Assembly (NCBI GenBank): GCA_947455455.1
Contig: CANGOE010000013.1
Coordinates: 1-47,593 of the forward strand
Length of the DNA stretch: 47,593 nucleotides
From: Hyphomicrobiales bacterium
Lineage (GTDB): Bacteria; Pseudomonadota; Alphaproteobacteria; Rhizobiales; Beijerinckiaceae
Direction: 5' to 3'
Below are positions 1 through 8,547 of this stretch, piece after piece (within the stretch, counting starts at the first letter, position 1; every line of letters starts with the position of its first letter). The notes below the pieces were generated by a model. The model was not told the DNA's origin. It searched no databases and saw only the letters and a list, made by a program, of their open reading frames with translations. Both the position numbers and the translations under genes were made by a program.

Positions 1-69
1 GCTGGAAAGTGGCTTATCGTGAAACAGTTGCGGTCTGAGCGTGGATCACAGCAGCAAAAGGGGACGGTC

Positions 70-1071
70 ATGACAGATCGAAACAGCAACTGGCGGCATC
101 TGGCTCTGGCTCTCTTGGGGCTTGCCTTGGTCACCATCGCCCAGCCCATTCAGGCCCAGACGGTGACACCCACCGCCTCTGCCGCCAAAGAAGAGCAATT
201 GCTCTCCACCATGAAGCAGATTGACGGGCGCATCACGATCCCCGACCAGAAGGCTTCGGTGCTGATGCAACCGGCCGGTCAGGAATGGCGCAAAACGCAC
301 AATACAACCATGTTCTGGGTGGGTGCGGTGTCCATTCTCGGCATGATGCTGGCTCTGACTTTGTTTTATACCATCCGTGGCCGCATCATGATCGACAGCG
401 GCCCCTCGGACCGGACGATCCTGAGGTTTAACGGGTTCGAGCGGTTCGTGCATTGGCTGACAGCGAGTTGCTTTATCGTGCTGGCTTTGTCGGGTCTCAA
501 TGTCAGCTTCGGCAAATATCTGCTTCTGCCTTTGCTGGGTCCAGAGGCCTTCTCAGCCATGTCGCAACTGGCCAAATATGCCCATAATTTCCTGGCCTTC
601 CCCTTCATCATCGGACTGGTGTTCATGTTCCTCGTCTGGATCAAGGACAACATCCCCGAAGGCGGCGATCTCGACTGGCTGAAGGCCGGCGGCGGCCTGA
701 TGAGCAAGGGCCACCACCCGCCCGCCAAAAAATTCAATGCCGGCCAGAAAGTGATTTTCTGGGTGGTGATCGGCGGCGGCGCGGTACTGTCTTTGACCGG
801 CCTGATGTTGCTCTTTCCCTTCAGCGGCACCGTGATGGCCGATATGCAACTGGGCCAGACGATCCATGGGATCCTGTCCGGTCTGATCATCGCGGTCATG
901 ATGGCGCATATCTATATCGGCTCGGTCGGGATGGAAGGCGCGATTGATGCCATGACGACCGGCGAGGTCGACCTCAACTGGGCCCGCGAGCATCACTCGC
1001 TCTGGGTCGCCGAGGTCGAAGCGCAAGAGCAGGAAGACCACACCAAAGCCAAATCCGTACCGGCTGAATAA
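70..1071 (+). CDS. Formate dehydrogenase cytochrome b (gamma) subunit
   Basis: Membrane cytochrome b subunit of a respiratory formate dehydrogenase. It anchors the catalytic and Fe-S subunits and passes electrons from formate to quinone. Seen: an N-terminal signal-like stretch ending near AQAQ, an amphipathic periplasmic segment, then about four membrane helices with likely haem ligands (FVHWLTA, YAHNF, MAHIYIG). The C-terminal block GEVDLNWAREHHSLW is characteristic of FdhI/FdoI-type gamma subunits. Length is 333 residues; the extra N-terminal segment makes it longer than E. coli FdnI, as in other alphaproteobacterial members. The ATG at 70 is chosen because AAAGGGGA precedes it at a good distance; an in-frame GTG at 19 is possible but lacks such a site. 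The partner subunit genes should lie just left of the window. Family call is firm; the exact paralogue name is not. Confidence 0.93.
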   Translation: MTDRNSNWRHLALALLGLALVTIAQPIQAQTVTPTASAAKEEQLLSTMKQIDGRITIPDQKASVLMQPAGQEWRKTHNTTMFWVGAVSILGMMLALTLFYTIRGRIMIDSGPSDRTILRFNGFERFVHWLTASCFIVLALSGLNVSFGKYLLLPLLGPEAFSAMSQLAKYAHNFLAFPFIIGLVFMFLVWIKDNIPEGGDLDWLKAGGGLMSKGHHPPAKKFNAGQKVIFWVVIGGGAVLSLTGLMLLFPFSGTVMADMQLGQTIHGILSGLIIAVMMAHIYIGSVGMEGAIDAMTTGEVDLNWAREHHSLWVAEVEAQEQEDHTKAKSVPAE

Positions 1072-1089
1072 TCGAAAGGGAGTTCCACC

Positions 1090-1266
1090 ATGCGGATCAT
1101 TGTTTTGTCCATCGTGGTTGCAGGCGTATTGGCCGGTATTGCCGCCAATGTCCTCGACAGCAGTTACCAGACGCAATCCTATCAGGCCTTTGCCACCGTC
1201 GGCGCACGGGTCGGTGATGCCGGAAACAATCTGGTCGGCAAGGATTGGCCTGCCGCGCGGCACTGA
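1090..1266 (+). CDS. Small single-helix protein of the formate dehydrogenase operon (58 aa)
   Basis: A short reading frame 18 bases after the cytochrome b gene and before the operon's terminator, with the purine-rich stretch GAAAGGGAG in front of its ATG. It encodes one hydrophobic helix (residues 3-20, MRIIVLSIVVAGVLAG), then a polar tail rich in Ser, Tyr, Gln and Gly ending in KDWPAARH. The helix could be an uncleaved anchor or a signal peptide. Codon use (third-position G/C) matches the neighbours. I do not recognise a named family. Position suggests a small accessory or structural partner of the membrane-bound formate dehydrogenase, which is inference only. Confidence 0.7.
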   Translation: MRIIVLSIVVAGVLAGIAANVLDSSYQTQSYQAFATVGARVGDAGNNLVGKDWPAARH

Positions 1267-1301
1267 CGGCACCACTGACGGCCCCTTCGCGGTTCCACAT
1301 C

Positions 1302-1330
1302 AAAAAGGCAGGGGAAACCCTGCCTTTTTT
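1302..1330 (+). terminator. Rho-independent terminator closing the formate dehydrogenase operon
   Basis: GGCAGGG and CCCTGCC pair perfectly around a GAAA tetraloop, flanked by an A-run on the left and six T on the right. The symmetrical A/T flanks let it act in both directions. It therefore could also end the leftward amidase transcript, whose stop codon lies 14 bases to the right. Confidence 0.9.
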
Positions 1331-1343
1331 CTTGGGCGTTTGC

Positions 1344-3656
1344 TTATGCCAGCGGCCCGAAGGCGGGAGGAGGTATCCGCCGCTTCGAGGCGTTTTCATA
1401 GGATGAGGCGATCGACAGCAAGGCCCCTTCCTGTCCCGGTTCGGCACGGAACACCAGCGAGAACGGCAGTCCGGGCGCATCCAGCGTGGTCATCTGGTGG
1501 GAATGGGCGGCGCGATAGCGGGTGCGGTCCTCGTTGAGTTCCAGCACCGGATCATAGGCGGTTTGCACATAGCCCGCCGGAACAAGAATTTCGGTCAGGC
1601 CGGCATTGGGACCGTAAAAGGATTCAAACCGCAGATTTTGTTCGGTGCCCGGTTCCTGTGCCGAACCGATTTTGGCCGGCGGCAAAGGGGTATGCAGGCG
1701 CACAAAGGCATCGAGCTTGTTTTCCATGATCACCATCATGTCGACCCGCCGCAACAATTCGCGCAACATGATGCGCTCGTTCACACCCTGCCGTCCGTCC
1801 AGCCGGTTGCGCGGATCGGCCACCTCTTCCCAATTCTTGAAGGCGGCGCGCTGGTCATCGCCCCAATAGCTGGAACGGGCATTGAGCTCGACAAAACTCG
1901 TAAGCGTTTCGCGGATCCCGCGCTTGGCCCAATCATCGGCACGGCGCGTCAGATATTGCGGAATATGGAAGCGGAACGTGTTGGCCAATTCCTGTTGTTG
2001 GATGGTGATGATGTTCAGATTGGCAGGCGGGGTGATCTGTCCCTCGGCCAAAGCCACACAGTAATCGATCGGTGTCATGTGACCGGTGCCGAAGAATTGG
2101 CCGGGCAGGAATTCGGTCGGCACAATGGCTTCGCTGAATTCCTTGAACAGCGGTTCGCCCTGCGCATTCAGGCGGAACAGCAGATCGGGCATAAACACCG
2201 GCACCAGACGCGCCAGTGCGGCCCGAAAATCGGTGGCCATCGGCTCCATATCAGGATCACCCACCCATTCGGGATCGGAGGACTCGATCAGTCCGGCTCC
2301 CAGATGTCCGCCAAGCATGGACTTGATTTCGGCACGGCCGGCTTCGGCGATCGGTTCGGCGGCCTTGGAGCCATAGGGCAAGAGTGATTCCGTCACAACG
2401 CCCAACCTGATCCCCTTCAATGCGCCGCGCGCTCCCGAGCCGTGGGCGTGCGACAGATAGGGCGTAGCCAGCACGCTATTGCGGGCCACGGTGGTATAGG
2501 GATCACGCGGATCATAATAGCCGTTCTCGGAATCCTTGAGCGCATCGAGCACTTTGGCGGCATCGGCCAGTTTGCGGGCATGGATGCCGGTGCGGTCGCA
2601 ATAGATATCAGCCCCGATGGCACCGCCATCAAAGCCCAGCATGGCCTTATGCGGCAGGATCAGCGCAATCGCATTGTGGTTGGAGGGTCCGCGACACGAG
2701 GCGCGTGTCTCTTCGCCCAGCGAGCACATGACCAGATTGGCGCTGACCGACACACCCGATCCGGAACTGGAACCTAGCGAGGCGGCGCGTGTCGTGTCAT
2801 AGGGATTAGACGGATTACCACCCCAGGTACTGCGCTGGTAACCCAGCACCGAGGGCAGAACCGCTACGGGTCTGTGCTGTCCGCCGGGATCACCCGCACG
2901 GCCATTATATTCGGTGCAGACGGCTTTGGCGAAAATGATCGCCCCCTTTTGGCGCAACTGGTCAACCAGAATATGGTCGCGCGCCGGAAAATCGACATCA
3001 TAGGCGGCATCACCGCCACCGGTCGAGCGCATGTCCATGGTATCGAACGGGTCCTTGAACGAGAAGGTCACGCCATACATCGGCATGGCCTCAAGATCGG
3101 GATCGGACCCGTATTGCGCATCAAGTTCGGCGGCCCGCTCCAGCGCATCCGGCTGATGGCGGAACATCTCGCACACCGGCGGGGCACCCTTGGGCAACGG
3201 CCCCAGCGAGGGATGCAAATCATAATCGCCACGGCAGGTGACCGACCGCTCCCCGCGAATATTGAGGGTCGACAGCGCATTGACTTGCCCTGCTTTCGGC
3301 AGGCCGACAATCATGCCGTATTGTTGCATGACGGATGGATCGGAAGCGGTCGGCGCCATCCGTCCGAATTCGATCGGCGGCCCCTGATAGAGATCATAAT
3401 CGGGCAAGACATCGCGCACCGCGACGGTTCGGGTGGGGAAAGCCAGTGGCGCACCGGCCCGAACGGTCCCGTGGGCTTCGGGGATCGCCTGTCCGTCCTC
3501 GGTCACCAGCAGACTGCTGACCCCGTTATAGGCGCGCGCCCGCGCAATGGTTTGGGTGACAATATCCACCAAAGTGGTTTCGCCCGCTTTGATGGCGGCA
3601 TGCAGACCGTCGATTGTCGCTTCTTCGATCCGGAAGGCCGATTTGGGTAAAGACAT
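1344..3656 (-). CDS. Large amidase-signature family hydrolase
   Basis: Amidase of the Ser-cisSer-Lys (amidase signature) class, predicted to hydrolyse an amide or a related C-N bond. Seen: the Lys region SFKDPFD with K201, the Ser-rich loop AASLGSSSGSG near 291-301 for the cis-Ser, and a candidate nucleophile Ser320 in ETRASCRGP. The protein is 770 residues against roughly 450-520 for GatA-type enzymes. Extra sequence lies before the catalytic Lys (about 200 residues) and in the C-terminal half. The canonical Gly-rich signature is loosely kept (SSSGSG instead of SSGGS). The ATG at 3656 is preferred over the frame's longer extension, which would run into the upstream gene. It lies 23 bases after a D-2-hydroxyacid dehydrogenase gene, so the two are probably cotranscribed. 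Substrate unknown. Confidence 0.85.
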   Translation of the reverse strand: MSLPKSAFRIEEATIDGLHAAIKAGETTLVDIVTQTIARARAYNGVSSLLVTEDGQAIPEAHGTVRAGAPLAFPTRTVAVRDVLPDYDLYQGPPIEFGRMAPTASDPSVMQQYGMIVGLPKAGQVNALSTLNIRGERSVTCRGDYDLHPSLGPLPKGAPPVCEMFRHQPDALERAAELDAQYGSDPDLEAMPMYGVTFSFKDPFDTMDMRSTGGGDAAYDVDFPARDHILVDQLRQKGAIIFAKAVCTEYNGRAGDPGGQHRPVAVLPSVLGYQRSTWGGNPSNPYDTTRAASLGSSSGSGVSVSANLVMCSLGEETRASCRGPSNHNAIALILPHKAMLGFDGGAIGADIYCDRTGIHARKLADAAKVLDALKDSENGYYDPRDPYTTVARNSVLATPYLSHAHGSGARGALKGIRLGVVTESLLPYGSKAAEPIAEAGRAEIKSMLGGHLGAGLIESSDPEWVGDPDMEPMATDFRAALARLVPVFMPDLLFRLNAQGEPLFKEFSEAIVPTEFLPGQFFGTGHMTPIDYCVALAEGQITPPANLNIITIQQQELANTFRFHIPQYLTRRADDWAKRGIRETLTSFVELNARSSYWGDDQRAAFKNWEEVADPRNRLDGRQGVNERIMLRELLRRVDMMVIMENKLDAFVRLHTPLPPAKIGSAQEPGTEQNLRFESFYGPNAGLTEILVPAGYVQTAYDPVLELNEDRTRYRAAHSHQMTTLDAPGLPFSLVFRAEPGQEGALLSIASSYENASKRRIPPPAFGPLA

Positions 3657-3679
3657 CACGCATACTCGCTTTGCTGGAA

Positions 3680-4639
3680 TCAGGACAGAACGCGCACAGG
3701 CGCACCCGCAAGCCAGGCCTGGATATTCTCGACCACGCCCTCGAAAAAGCATTGATAGCTGTTTTGGGTCACATAGCCGAGATGCGGTGTGGCAACGACT
3801 TGCGGCATGTGGCGGAAGGGATGATCAAGCGGCAAAGGCTCGTGGTCGAACACATCCAGCCCCACGGCGGACAAAGGCCCGTTGCGCAACGCGGCAATCA
3901 ATGCCGCCTCGTCGACAATCGGCCCACGCGAGGTATTGAGGAGCACAGACCCTTGCCGCATCAATCCCAATTCCTGCTGCCCCAGCAAGCCGCGTGTGGC
4001 CGTGTTGAGCGGAATATGGATCGAAACCACATCGGACTGCACCAGCAATTCATCCAGCGTGGCCGCATATCCGATGCCCATCGAGGCGGAGCGTTCGGCG
4101 GTATTGTTGAGACTCCAGCCCGAGACATTCATGCCGAAAGCCAGCCCGAAACTGCAGACTTTGGAGCCCAGAGTGCCAAGGCCGATCACCCCCAGATTCA
4201 GCCCGCGCAAATCCCGCCCGACACTGCGTTGCCATTGGGAGGACCCCGCCCTGAAATGCTCCAGCTCCTGCGGAATCTGCCGCATGATCGACAGCAACAA
4301 TCCCCAGGTCAGTTCGGCCGTCGAACCGGGAAAGCCGGTGGTCCCGCAATAGATGATGCCCAATTCTTTGGCGGCCACCCCATCGATGGAGGCATTGCGC
4401 ATGCCTGTGGTGATCAGCAATTTCAGATTGGGCAATCGGGACAGCCGTTCGCGCGTCATCGGCGCACGCTCGCGCATGGCCACCACAATGTCATAGGGCT
4501 GTAACGCCGCAACCAGTTCGGCTGTATCGGAGATGTGATGGGTGAACACATCAAAGGCGACGCGGTCCGCAAGCACCGAATAATCAGCCCGCGACAAAGC
4601 CGTGTTTTGATAATCGTCCAGAATGGCGCAACGCAACAT
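3680..4639 (-). CDS. D-2-hydroxyacid dehydrogenase, NAD(P)-dependent
   Basis: Oxidoreductase of the D-isomer-specific 2-hydroxyacid dehydrogenase family, interconverting a 2-oxoacid and a D-2-hydroxyacid. Seen: the dinucleotide-binding turn GLGTLG in the middle of the protein, and the catalytic set Arg (NTSRGP), Glu (DHEPLP) and His (TPHLGY) in the right order. Length is 319 residues, normal for the family. It is first in a leftward pair with the large amidase, so the two may act on the same compound, for example an amide whose acid product is a hydroxyacid. It is divergent from htpG across about 200 bases. The specific substrate cannot be read from the sequence. Confidence 0.9.
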   Translation of the reverse strand: MLRCAILDDYQNTALSRADYSVLADRVAFDVFTHHISDTAELVAALQPYDIVVAMRERAPMTRERLSRLPNLKLLITTGMRNASIDGVAAKELGIIYCGTTGFPGSTAELTWGLLLSIMRQIPQELEHFRAGSSQWQRSVGRDLRGLNLGVIGLGTLGSKVCSFGLAFGMNVSGWSLNNTAERSASMGIGYAATLDELLVQSDVVSIHIPLNTATRGLLGQQELGLMRQGSVLLNTSRGPIVDEAALIAALRNGPLSAVGLDVFDHEPLPLDHPFRHMPQVVATPHLGYVTQNSYQCFFEGVVENIQAWLAGAPVRVLS

Positions 4640-4771
4640 GGCCTACCCCCCTTTATTCTTTGGACCGAAGCCTATCCTGCAAGACCAGAGACGGAAAGCC
4701 CCATCTGATCAGTGCAGGTCTGCCCGACAGGTATGGGATCGCAAGGCTTCGCAGTATCCACACAGTCCGAT

Positions 4772-4800
4772 CTTGAATTCGGGCGCGACAATCCCCAATT
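4772..4800 (+). promoter_or_regulatory. Heat-shock (RpoH-type) promoter of htpG
   Basis: CTTGAAT at 4772-4778, a 14-base spacer, and CCCCAATT at 4793-4800. This is close to the E. coli sigma-32 consensus (CTTGAAA, 11-16 bases, CCCCAT-T). It ends 38 bases before the htpG start codon, the expected place for a heat-shock promoter of this chaperone gene. Confidence 0.65.
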
Positions 4801-4838
4801 CCAGTCCATCCTTTGACTGTGACTTGGAGAGTGAACCC

Positions 4839-6731
4839 ATGCCCAAAAGCAAGAGCGCAAAAACCGCCCCCGAACAGCATGTCTTTGAGGCCGATGTCTC
4901 GCGCCTTCTGCATATGATGGTCCATTCAGTTTATTCCGATAAAGACGTGTTTTTGCGCGAATTGATTTCAAACGCCGCCGATGCCTGCGAGAAATTGCGC
5001 TACGAGGCAATCGGAGCGCCAGACCTCTATGGTGACGATCCGACCCCGCGCATCGAGTTGACCATCGACAAGGAGGCCAAACGCCTGACCATCGACGACA
5101 ACGGCATCGGCATGACCCGTCAGGATATGGTCGACGCACTCGGCACCATTGCGCGCTCCGGCACCAAAGCCTTCATGGAGCAGATCGAGGCGGCCCAGAA
5201 AGGCGCTGATGCGACCTTGATCGGCCAGTTCGGTGTGGGATTCTATTCGGCTTTCATGGTGGCAGAACGCGTCGACGTGCTGTCGCGCCGCGCAGGCTCG
5301 GATGACGCCTGGCAATGGTCATCCGATGGCAAAGGCACGTTCGAGATCACCCCGCTGGCTGTCACTGATGCCCCCGTTCGCGGCACCCGCGTTGTCTTGC
5401 ATCTTCTGGACGATGCCCAATCCTATGCCGAGAAATATACCCTCGAAACCATGATCCGCACCCAATCGGGCCATGTGCCCGTTCCGATCCGGATCAAGGA
5501 CGCAGGCGAGGCGGAGGCCAGCGATGTCACCGATGGCGCGGCCCTGTGGACCAAGGCCAAATCCGACATTTCGGCGCAGGACTATACCGATTTCTATCGC
5601 TCGGTCGCCGGACTTTACGACGAGCCGGCCAGCACATTGCATTATCGGGCCGAGGGCCGGCAGGAATATACGGTTTTGACCTTTATTCCCGGCTCGAAAC
5701 CATTTGATCTGTTCGATGCCGACCGCAAAGGCCGCATCAAGCTCTATGTCAAACGGGTCTTTATCACCGACGAGGCCGAAATCCTGCCGCGCTATTTGCG
5801 CTTTGTCCGTGGTCTGGTGGATTCCGCCGACCTGCCGCTCAATGTCTCGCGTGAAATGATTCAGGAAAGCGCCATCCTGACCGCCATCAAGCGCGGCGTG
5901 ACCAGTCGGGTCATCGGTGATCTAGAAAAGCTCGCCGCCAACGAGCCGGAAACCTATGCCGCGATCTGGTCCAATTTCGGCCCAGTGATCAAGGAAGGGA
6001 TTTACGAGGATTTCGAGCGGCGCGATGCCCTGCTGGCCCTCTCGCGCTTTGCCACGACGACAGGCGACAGCCTCAAAAGCCTGTCCGCGATTGTCGAAGG
6101 CTTCAAGGAGAACCAGACCGCGATCTATTACATTGCGGGCGATGACCGCAAACGGCTTGAATCCTCGCCCCATCTCGAAGGCTTCAAAGCCCGCGGCATC
6201 GAAGTGCTGTTGCTGACCGATCCGGTCGATAGTTTCTGGGTCTCCTCCGGCGTATCGTTCGAGGGCAAACCGTTCAAATCCGTCACGCAAGGCGCATCCG
6301 ATCTGTCGCTGATCCCTCTGCTCGATACCTCCAAAAAGACCGATCTTGAGGGCGACCAGCCGACCAAAGACCTGATCGGCTTCTTCAAGGAGACATTGGG
6401 AGAGGCCGTGTCGGATGTGCGGATTTCGGACCGCCTGACCGACAGCGCAGTCTGCATCGTCGCCTCCGAACAGGGGCCGGACCGCCAGTTGGAGAAGATG
6501 CTGATGGGCGCAGGCCGGATCGAGACAGCGGCCAAGCCGGTGCTGGAAATCAACCCCCAACACGACCTGATCCGCTCGCTGGCAGGCTTGGATGCGGGCC
6601 GCGACACCCTCAAACAGGATGCCGCCCATCTGTTGCTGGATGAAGCGCTGATCCTCGACGGCGAACGGCCTAGTGATCCCAAGGATTTCTCCGACCGCCT
6701 CGCCCGCATTTTGCGGCAGTCGATTGGATAA
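4839..6731 (+). CDS. htpG: Molecular chaperone HtpG (bacterial Hsp90)
   Basis: Cytosolic ATP-dependent chaperone of the Hsp90 family that remodels client proteins under stress. Seen: the GHKL ATPase motifs in order, FLRELISNAADAC (Mg/ATP Asn), DNGIGM, and GQFGVGFYSAF. The middle domain follows (SDLPLNVSRE-like segment), then a C-terminal dimerisation part. Length is 630 residues, against 624 in E. coli. The frame stays open upstream, but the ATG at 4839 is chosen because GGAGA sits 8 bases in front of it and the protein then begins like other HtpGs. The sigma-32-like promoter just upstream supports heat-shock control. Its stop codon is close to the convergent thioesterase gene. Confidence 0.97.
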   Translation: MPKSKSAKTAPEQHVFEADVSRLLHMMVHSVYSDKDVFLRELISNAADACEKLRYEAIGAPDLYGDDPTPRIELTIDKEAKRLTIDDNGIGMTRQDMVDALGTIARSGTKAFMEQIEAAQKGADATLIGQFGVGFYSAFMVAERVDVLSRRAGSDDAWQWSSDGKGTFEITPLAVTDAPVRGTRVVLHLLDDAQSYAEKYTLETMIRTQSGHVPVPIRIKDAGEAEASDVTDGAALWTKAKSDISAQDYTDFYRSVAGLYDEPASTLHYRAEGRQEYTVLTFIPGSKPFDLFDADRKGRIKLYVKRVFITDEAEILPRYLRFVRGLVDSADLPLNVSREMIQESAILTAIKRGVTSRVIGDLEKLAANEPETYAAIWSNFGPVIKEGIYEDFERRDALLALSRFATTTGDSLKSLSAIVEGFKENQTAIYYIAGDDRKRLESSPHLEGFKARGIEVLLLTDPVDSFWVSSGVSFEGKPFKSVTQGASDLSLIPLLDTSKKTDLEGDQPTKDLIGFFKETLGEAVSDVRISDRLTDSAVCIVASEQGPDRQLEKMLMGAGRIETAAKPVLEINPQHDLIRSLAGLDAGRDTLKQDAAHLLLDEALILDGERPSDPKDFSDRLARILRQSIG

Positions 6732-6757
6732 AATCCTGCGCTTAAAATCCTGCCCTG

Positions 6758-7198
6758 TCAGGCATTGGCAGGGTTGAACAGTTTTGCAATATCGGGCGGC
6801 AGGCGGGCGGGCTTGCCGTCCTTGATGGTGACCACCAGAACAGAAGCCGTCAACAGCACCACACCATCGCGGACAATTCGCTGGTCCAGCGTCAGCAAAG
6901 GCCCGCGTTGCGAGGCGCAGACGGTTTCGACATCCAGAAGATCATCCATCACTGCCGGTTTCAGCCATTCCACCTCCATGCGGCGGACCACGAAGACATA
7001 GGCCTGATCCGCGCCGTGCAGTGCACCCTGATGGATCCCGAGGTCACGCAACAATTCGGTGCGCGCACGCTCCAGAAAGCGCAAATAGGACGCATGATAG
7101 ACACGGGCGGAAAAATCCGTGTCCTCGTAATAGACCCTGATCGTGATCTTGTGCGGGTCGGCCTGTTGCGGAACGGTTTCAGGCATCTCATCCGTCAT
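6758..7198 (-). CDS. YbgC/YbaW-type acyl-CoA thioesterase
   Basis: Hot-dog fold thioesterase, predicted to hydrolyse short acyl-CoA or acyl-ACP thioesters. Seen: the family hallmark near the N-terminus, VYYEDTDFSARVYHASYL, with the catalytic Asp in EDTD and the following VYHASYLRFLERART helix. Length is 146 residues, usual for YbgC. The ATG at 7198 is chosen because AAGGGAG lies 6 bases before it; an ATG two codons earlier would abut that site. It lies 28 bases after rlmN on the same strand and is probably cotranscribed with it. No tol-pal genes are next to it, so the Tol-linked YbgC role is not supported by context. A hairpin with CCTGCC/GGCAGG arms overlaps its stop and may help end the message. 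Confidence 0.88.
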   Translation of the reverse strand: MTDEMPETVPQQADPHKITIRVYYEDTDFSARVYHASYLRFLERARTELLRDLGIHQGALHGADQAYVFVVRRMEVEWLKPAVMDDLLDVETVCASQRGPLLTLDQRIVRDGVVLLTASVLVVTIKDGKPARLPPDIAKLFNPANA

Positions 7199-7226
7199 GA
7201 CCATCTCCCTTGCGCCTGTACGGGTC

Positions 7227-8477
7227 TCAATCCCCGTCATGGTTGCGCGCATAGACACCTTCGGCACCGATCCCGCTTTCCAGCATCATGCGGGCGCGGG
7301 CACGCAGTTTTTCGGTCTCGCTTTTGAGCTGGCCGCAAGCCGCCAGAATATCGCGTCCGCGAGGGGTGCGGACCGGCGAGGCATAGCCTGCACGGAACAC
7401 GATATCGGAAAACTCCTCGATCCGTTCCCAATCCGAACAGGTATAGCGGGTGCCGGGCCACGGATTGAACGGGATGAGGTTGATTTTGGCCGGTATGCCC
7501 TTGAGCAAGCGCACCAGTTCACGCGCATCGGCATGGCTGTCATTGACACCGTCGAGCATCACATATTCGAATGTAATGCGCCGCGCATTGGAGACACCGG
7601 GATAGTTGCGGCAGGCATCCAACAGCTCGCGGATCGGATATTTGCGGTTGAGCGGCACCAGCTCGTTGCGCAGATCATCGCGTACCGCGTGCAAGGAAAT
7701 CGCCAGCATCGAGCCGATTTCGTGTCCGGCACGCTCGATCATCGGCACGACACCGGAGGTCGACAGCGTGATGCGTCGGCGCGACAGCGACAGCCCGTCG
7801 CCATCCGTCACCACTTCCATCGCATCGCGGACATTCTCGAAATTATACAGCGGTTCGCCCATGCCCATCAGCACGACATTCGACACCGCCCGCAGACCAT
7901 CGGGGACCAGCCCTTCGGTCGAGCGTTCGGCACCGGGCCAATCGCCCAAACGGTCCCGCGCCACCATCACCTGCGCGATGATCTCGGAACTGGTCAGATT
8001 GCGCACCAGTTTCTGCGTGCCGGTATGGCAAAACGTGCAGTTGAGCGTACAGCCGACCTGCGAGGAAATGCACAAGGTGCCGCGATCGGATTCGGGGATA
8101 TAGACGGTCTCGATCTCCGCACCCTTGTCATGCGGGCCGGTCGGAGGCATGCGGATCAGCCATTTGCGCGTGCCGTCAATCGAAATCTGTTCGGAAATCA
8201 CTTCGGGGCGGGCCAGCGTATAGCTTTGCTTCAGGCTCGCCCGCATGCCTTTGGAGACATTGAGCATGGCATCGAATTCATCAACGCCGCGATGATAGAT
8301 CCAGTGCCAGAGTTGGGCGACGCGCATGCGCGTTTCGCGTTCCGGCACGCCGATCTCGCGGAGCGCGCTGACCATCTGTGTGCGCGTCATCCCGACCAGC
8401 GACGAGCCGCGCTCGATCACCACAGGCACCGTCACTTCCGGTGTTTTTTCAATCTGAAGACTGTCGCTCACAATCAT
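7227..8477 (-). CDS. rlmN: Dual-specificity RNA methyltransferase RlmN
   Basis: Radical-SAM enzyme that methylates C2 of A2503 in 23S rRNA and A37 of some tRNAs. Seen: the CxxxCxxC cluster motif at Cys143, Cys147 and Cys150 (CTLNCTFC), GMGEPLYN for SAM binding, and the C-terminal catalytic Cys in DILAACGQL. Length is 416 residues, slightly longer than E. coli RlmN because of a longer N-terminus. The start codon directly abuts a hairpin (8478-8512) and has only a distant GAGAGAG as a ribosome-binding site, so initiation may be weak or structure-controlled. It precedes the thioesterase gene on the same strand. Confidence 0.96.
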   Translation of the reverse strand: MIVSDSLQIEKTPEVTVPVVIERGSSLVGMTRTQMVSALREIGVPERETRMRVAQLWHWIYHRGVDEFDAMLNVSKGMRASLKQSYTLARPEVISEQISIDGTRKWLIRMPPTGPHDKGAEIETVYIPESDRGTLCISSQVGCTLNCTFCHTGTQKLVRNLTSSEIIAQVMVARDRLGDWPGAERSTEGLVPDGLRAVSNVVLMGMGEPLYNFENVRDAMEVVTDGDGLSLSRRRITLSTSGVVPMIERAGHEIGSMLAISLHAVRDDLRNELVPLNRKYPIRELLDACRNYPGVSNARRITFEYVMLDGVNDSHADARELVRLLKGIPAKINLIPFNPWPGTRYTCSDWERIEEFSDIVFRAGYASPVRTPRGRDILAACGQLKSETEKLRARARMMLESGIGAEGVYARNHDGD

Positions 8478-8512
8478 AAAGCCCGCTCTCTCGCATGAGT
8501 GAACGGGCTTTT
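8478..8512 (-). terminator. Hairpin between the ialB-like gene and rlmN, abutting the rlmN start
   Basis: AAAGCCCG and CGGGCTTT(T) pair around a 19-base loop. Read on the minus strand, it follows the IalB-family gene and ends on the base before the rlmN ATG. The short T-run makes it a weak terminator at best. Because it occupies the place of the rlmN ribosome-binding region, it could instead limit rlmN translation. Confidence 0.45.
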
Positions 8513-8547
8513 AGCATATTGTCGGCACGCACGCTATCAAAGCGGTG

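Noticed and set aside
1-69. End of an upstream gene at the left edge
   Set aside because: Two frames are open from base 1 (stops at 20-22 and 34-36), but too few codons remain to tell which is real, though a formate dehydrogenase subunit gene is expected there.
1497-2387. Long plus-strand open frame of 296 codons
   Set aside because: It lies wholly within the amidase gene on the other strand, has no family resemblance and no ribosome-binding site. High GC leaves many such antisense frames across the window (for example 7143-8498 and 35660-37396).
6749-6772. CCTGCC/GGCAGG hairpin between htpG and the thioesterase gene as a clear terminator
   Set aside because: The stem is only 6 bp with a 12-base loop and a short T-run on the minus strand, too weak to list separately.
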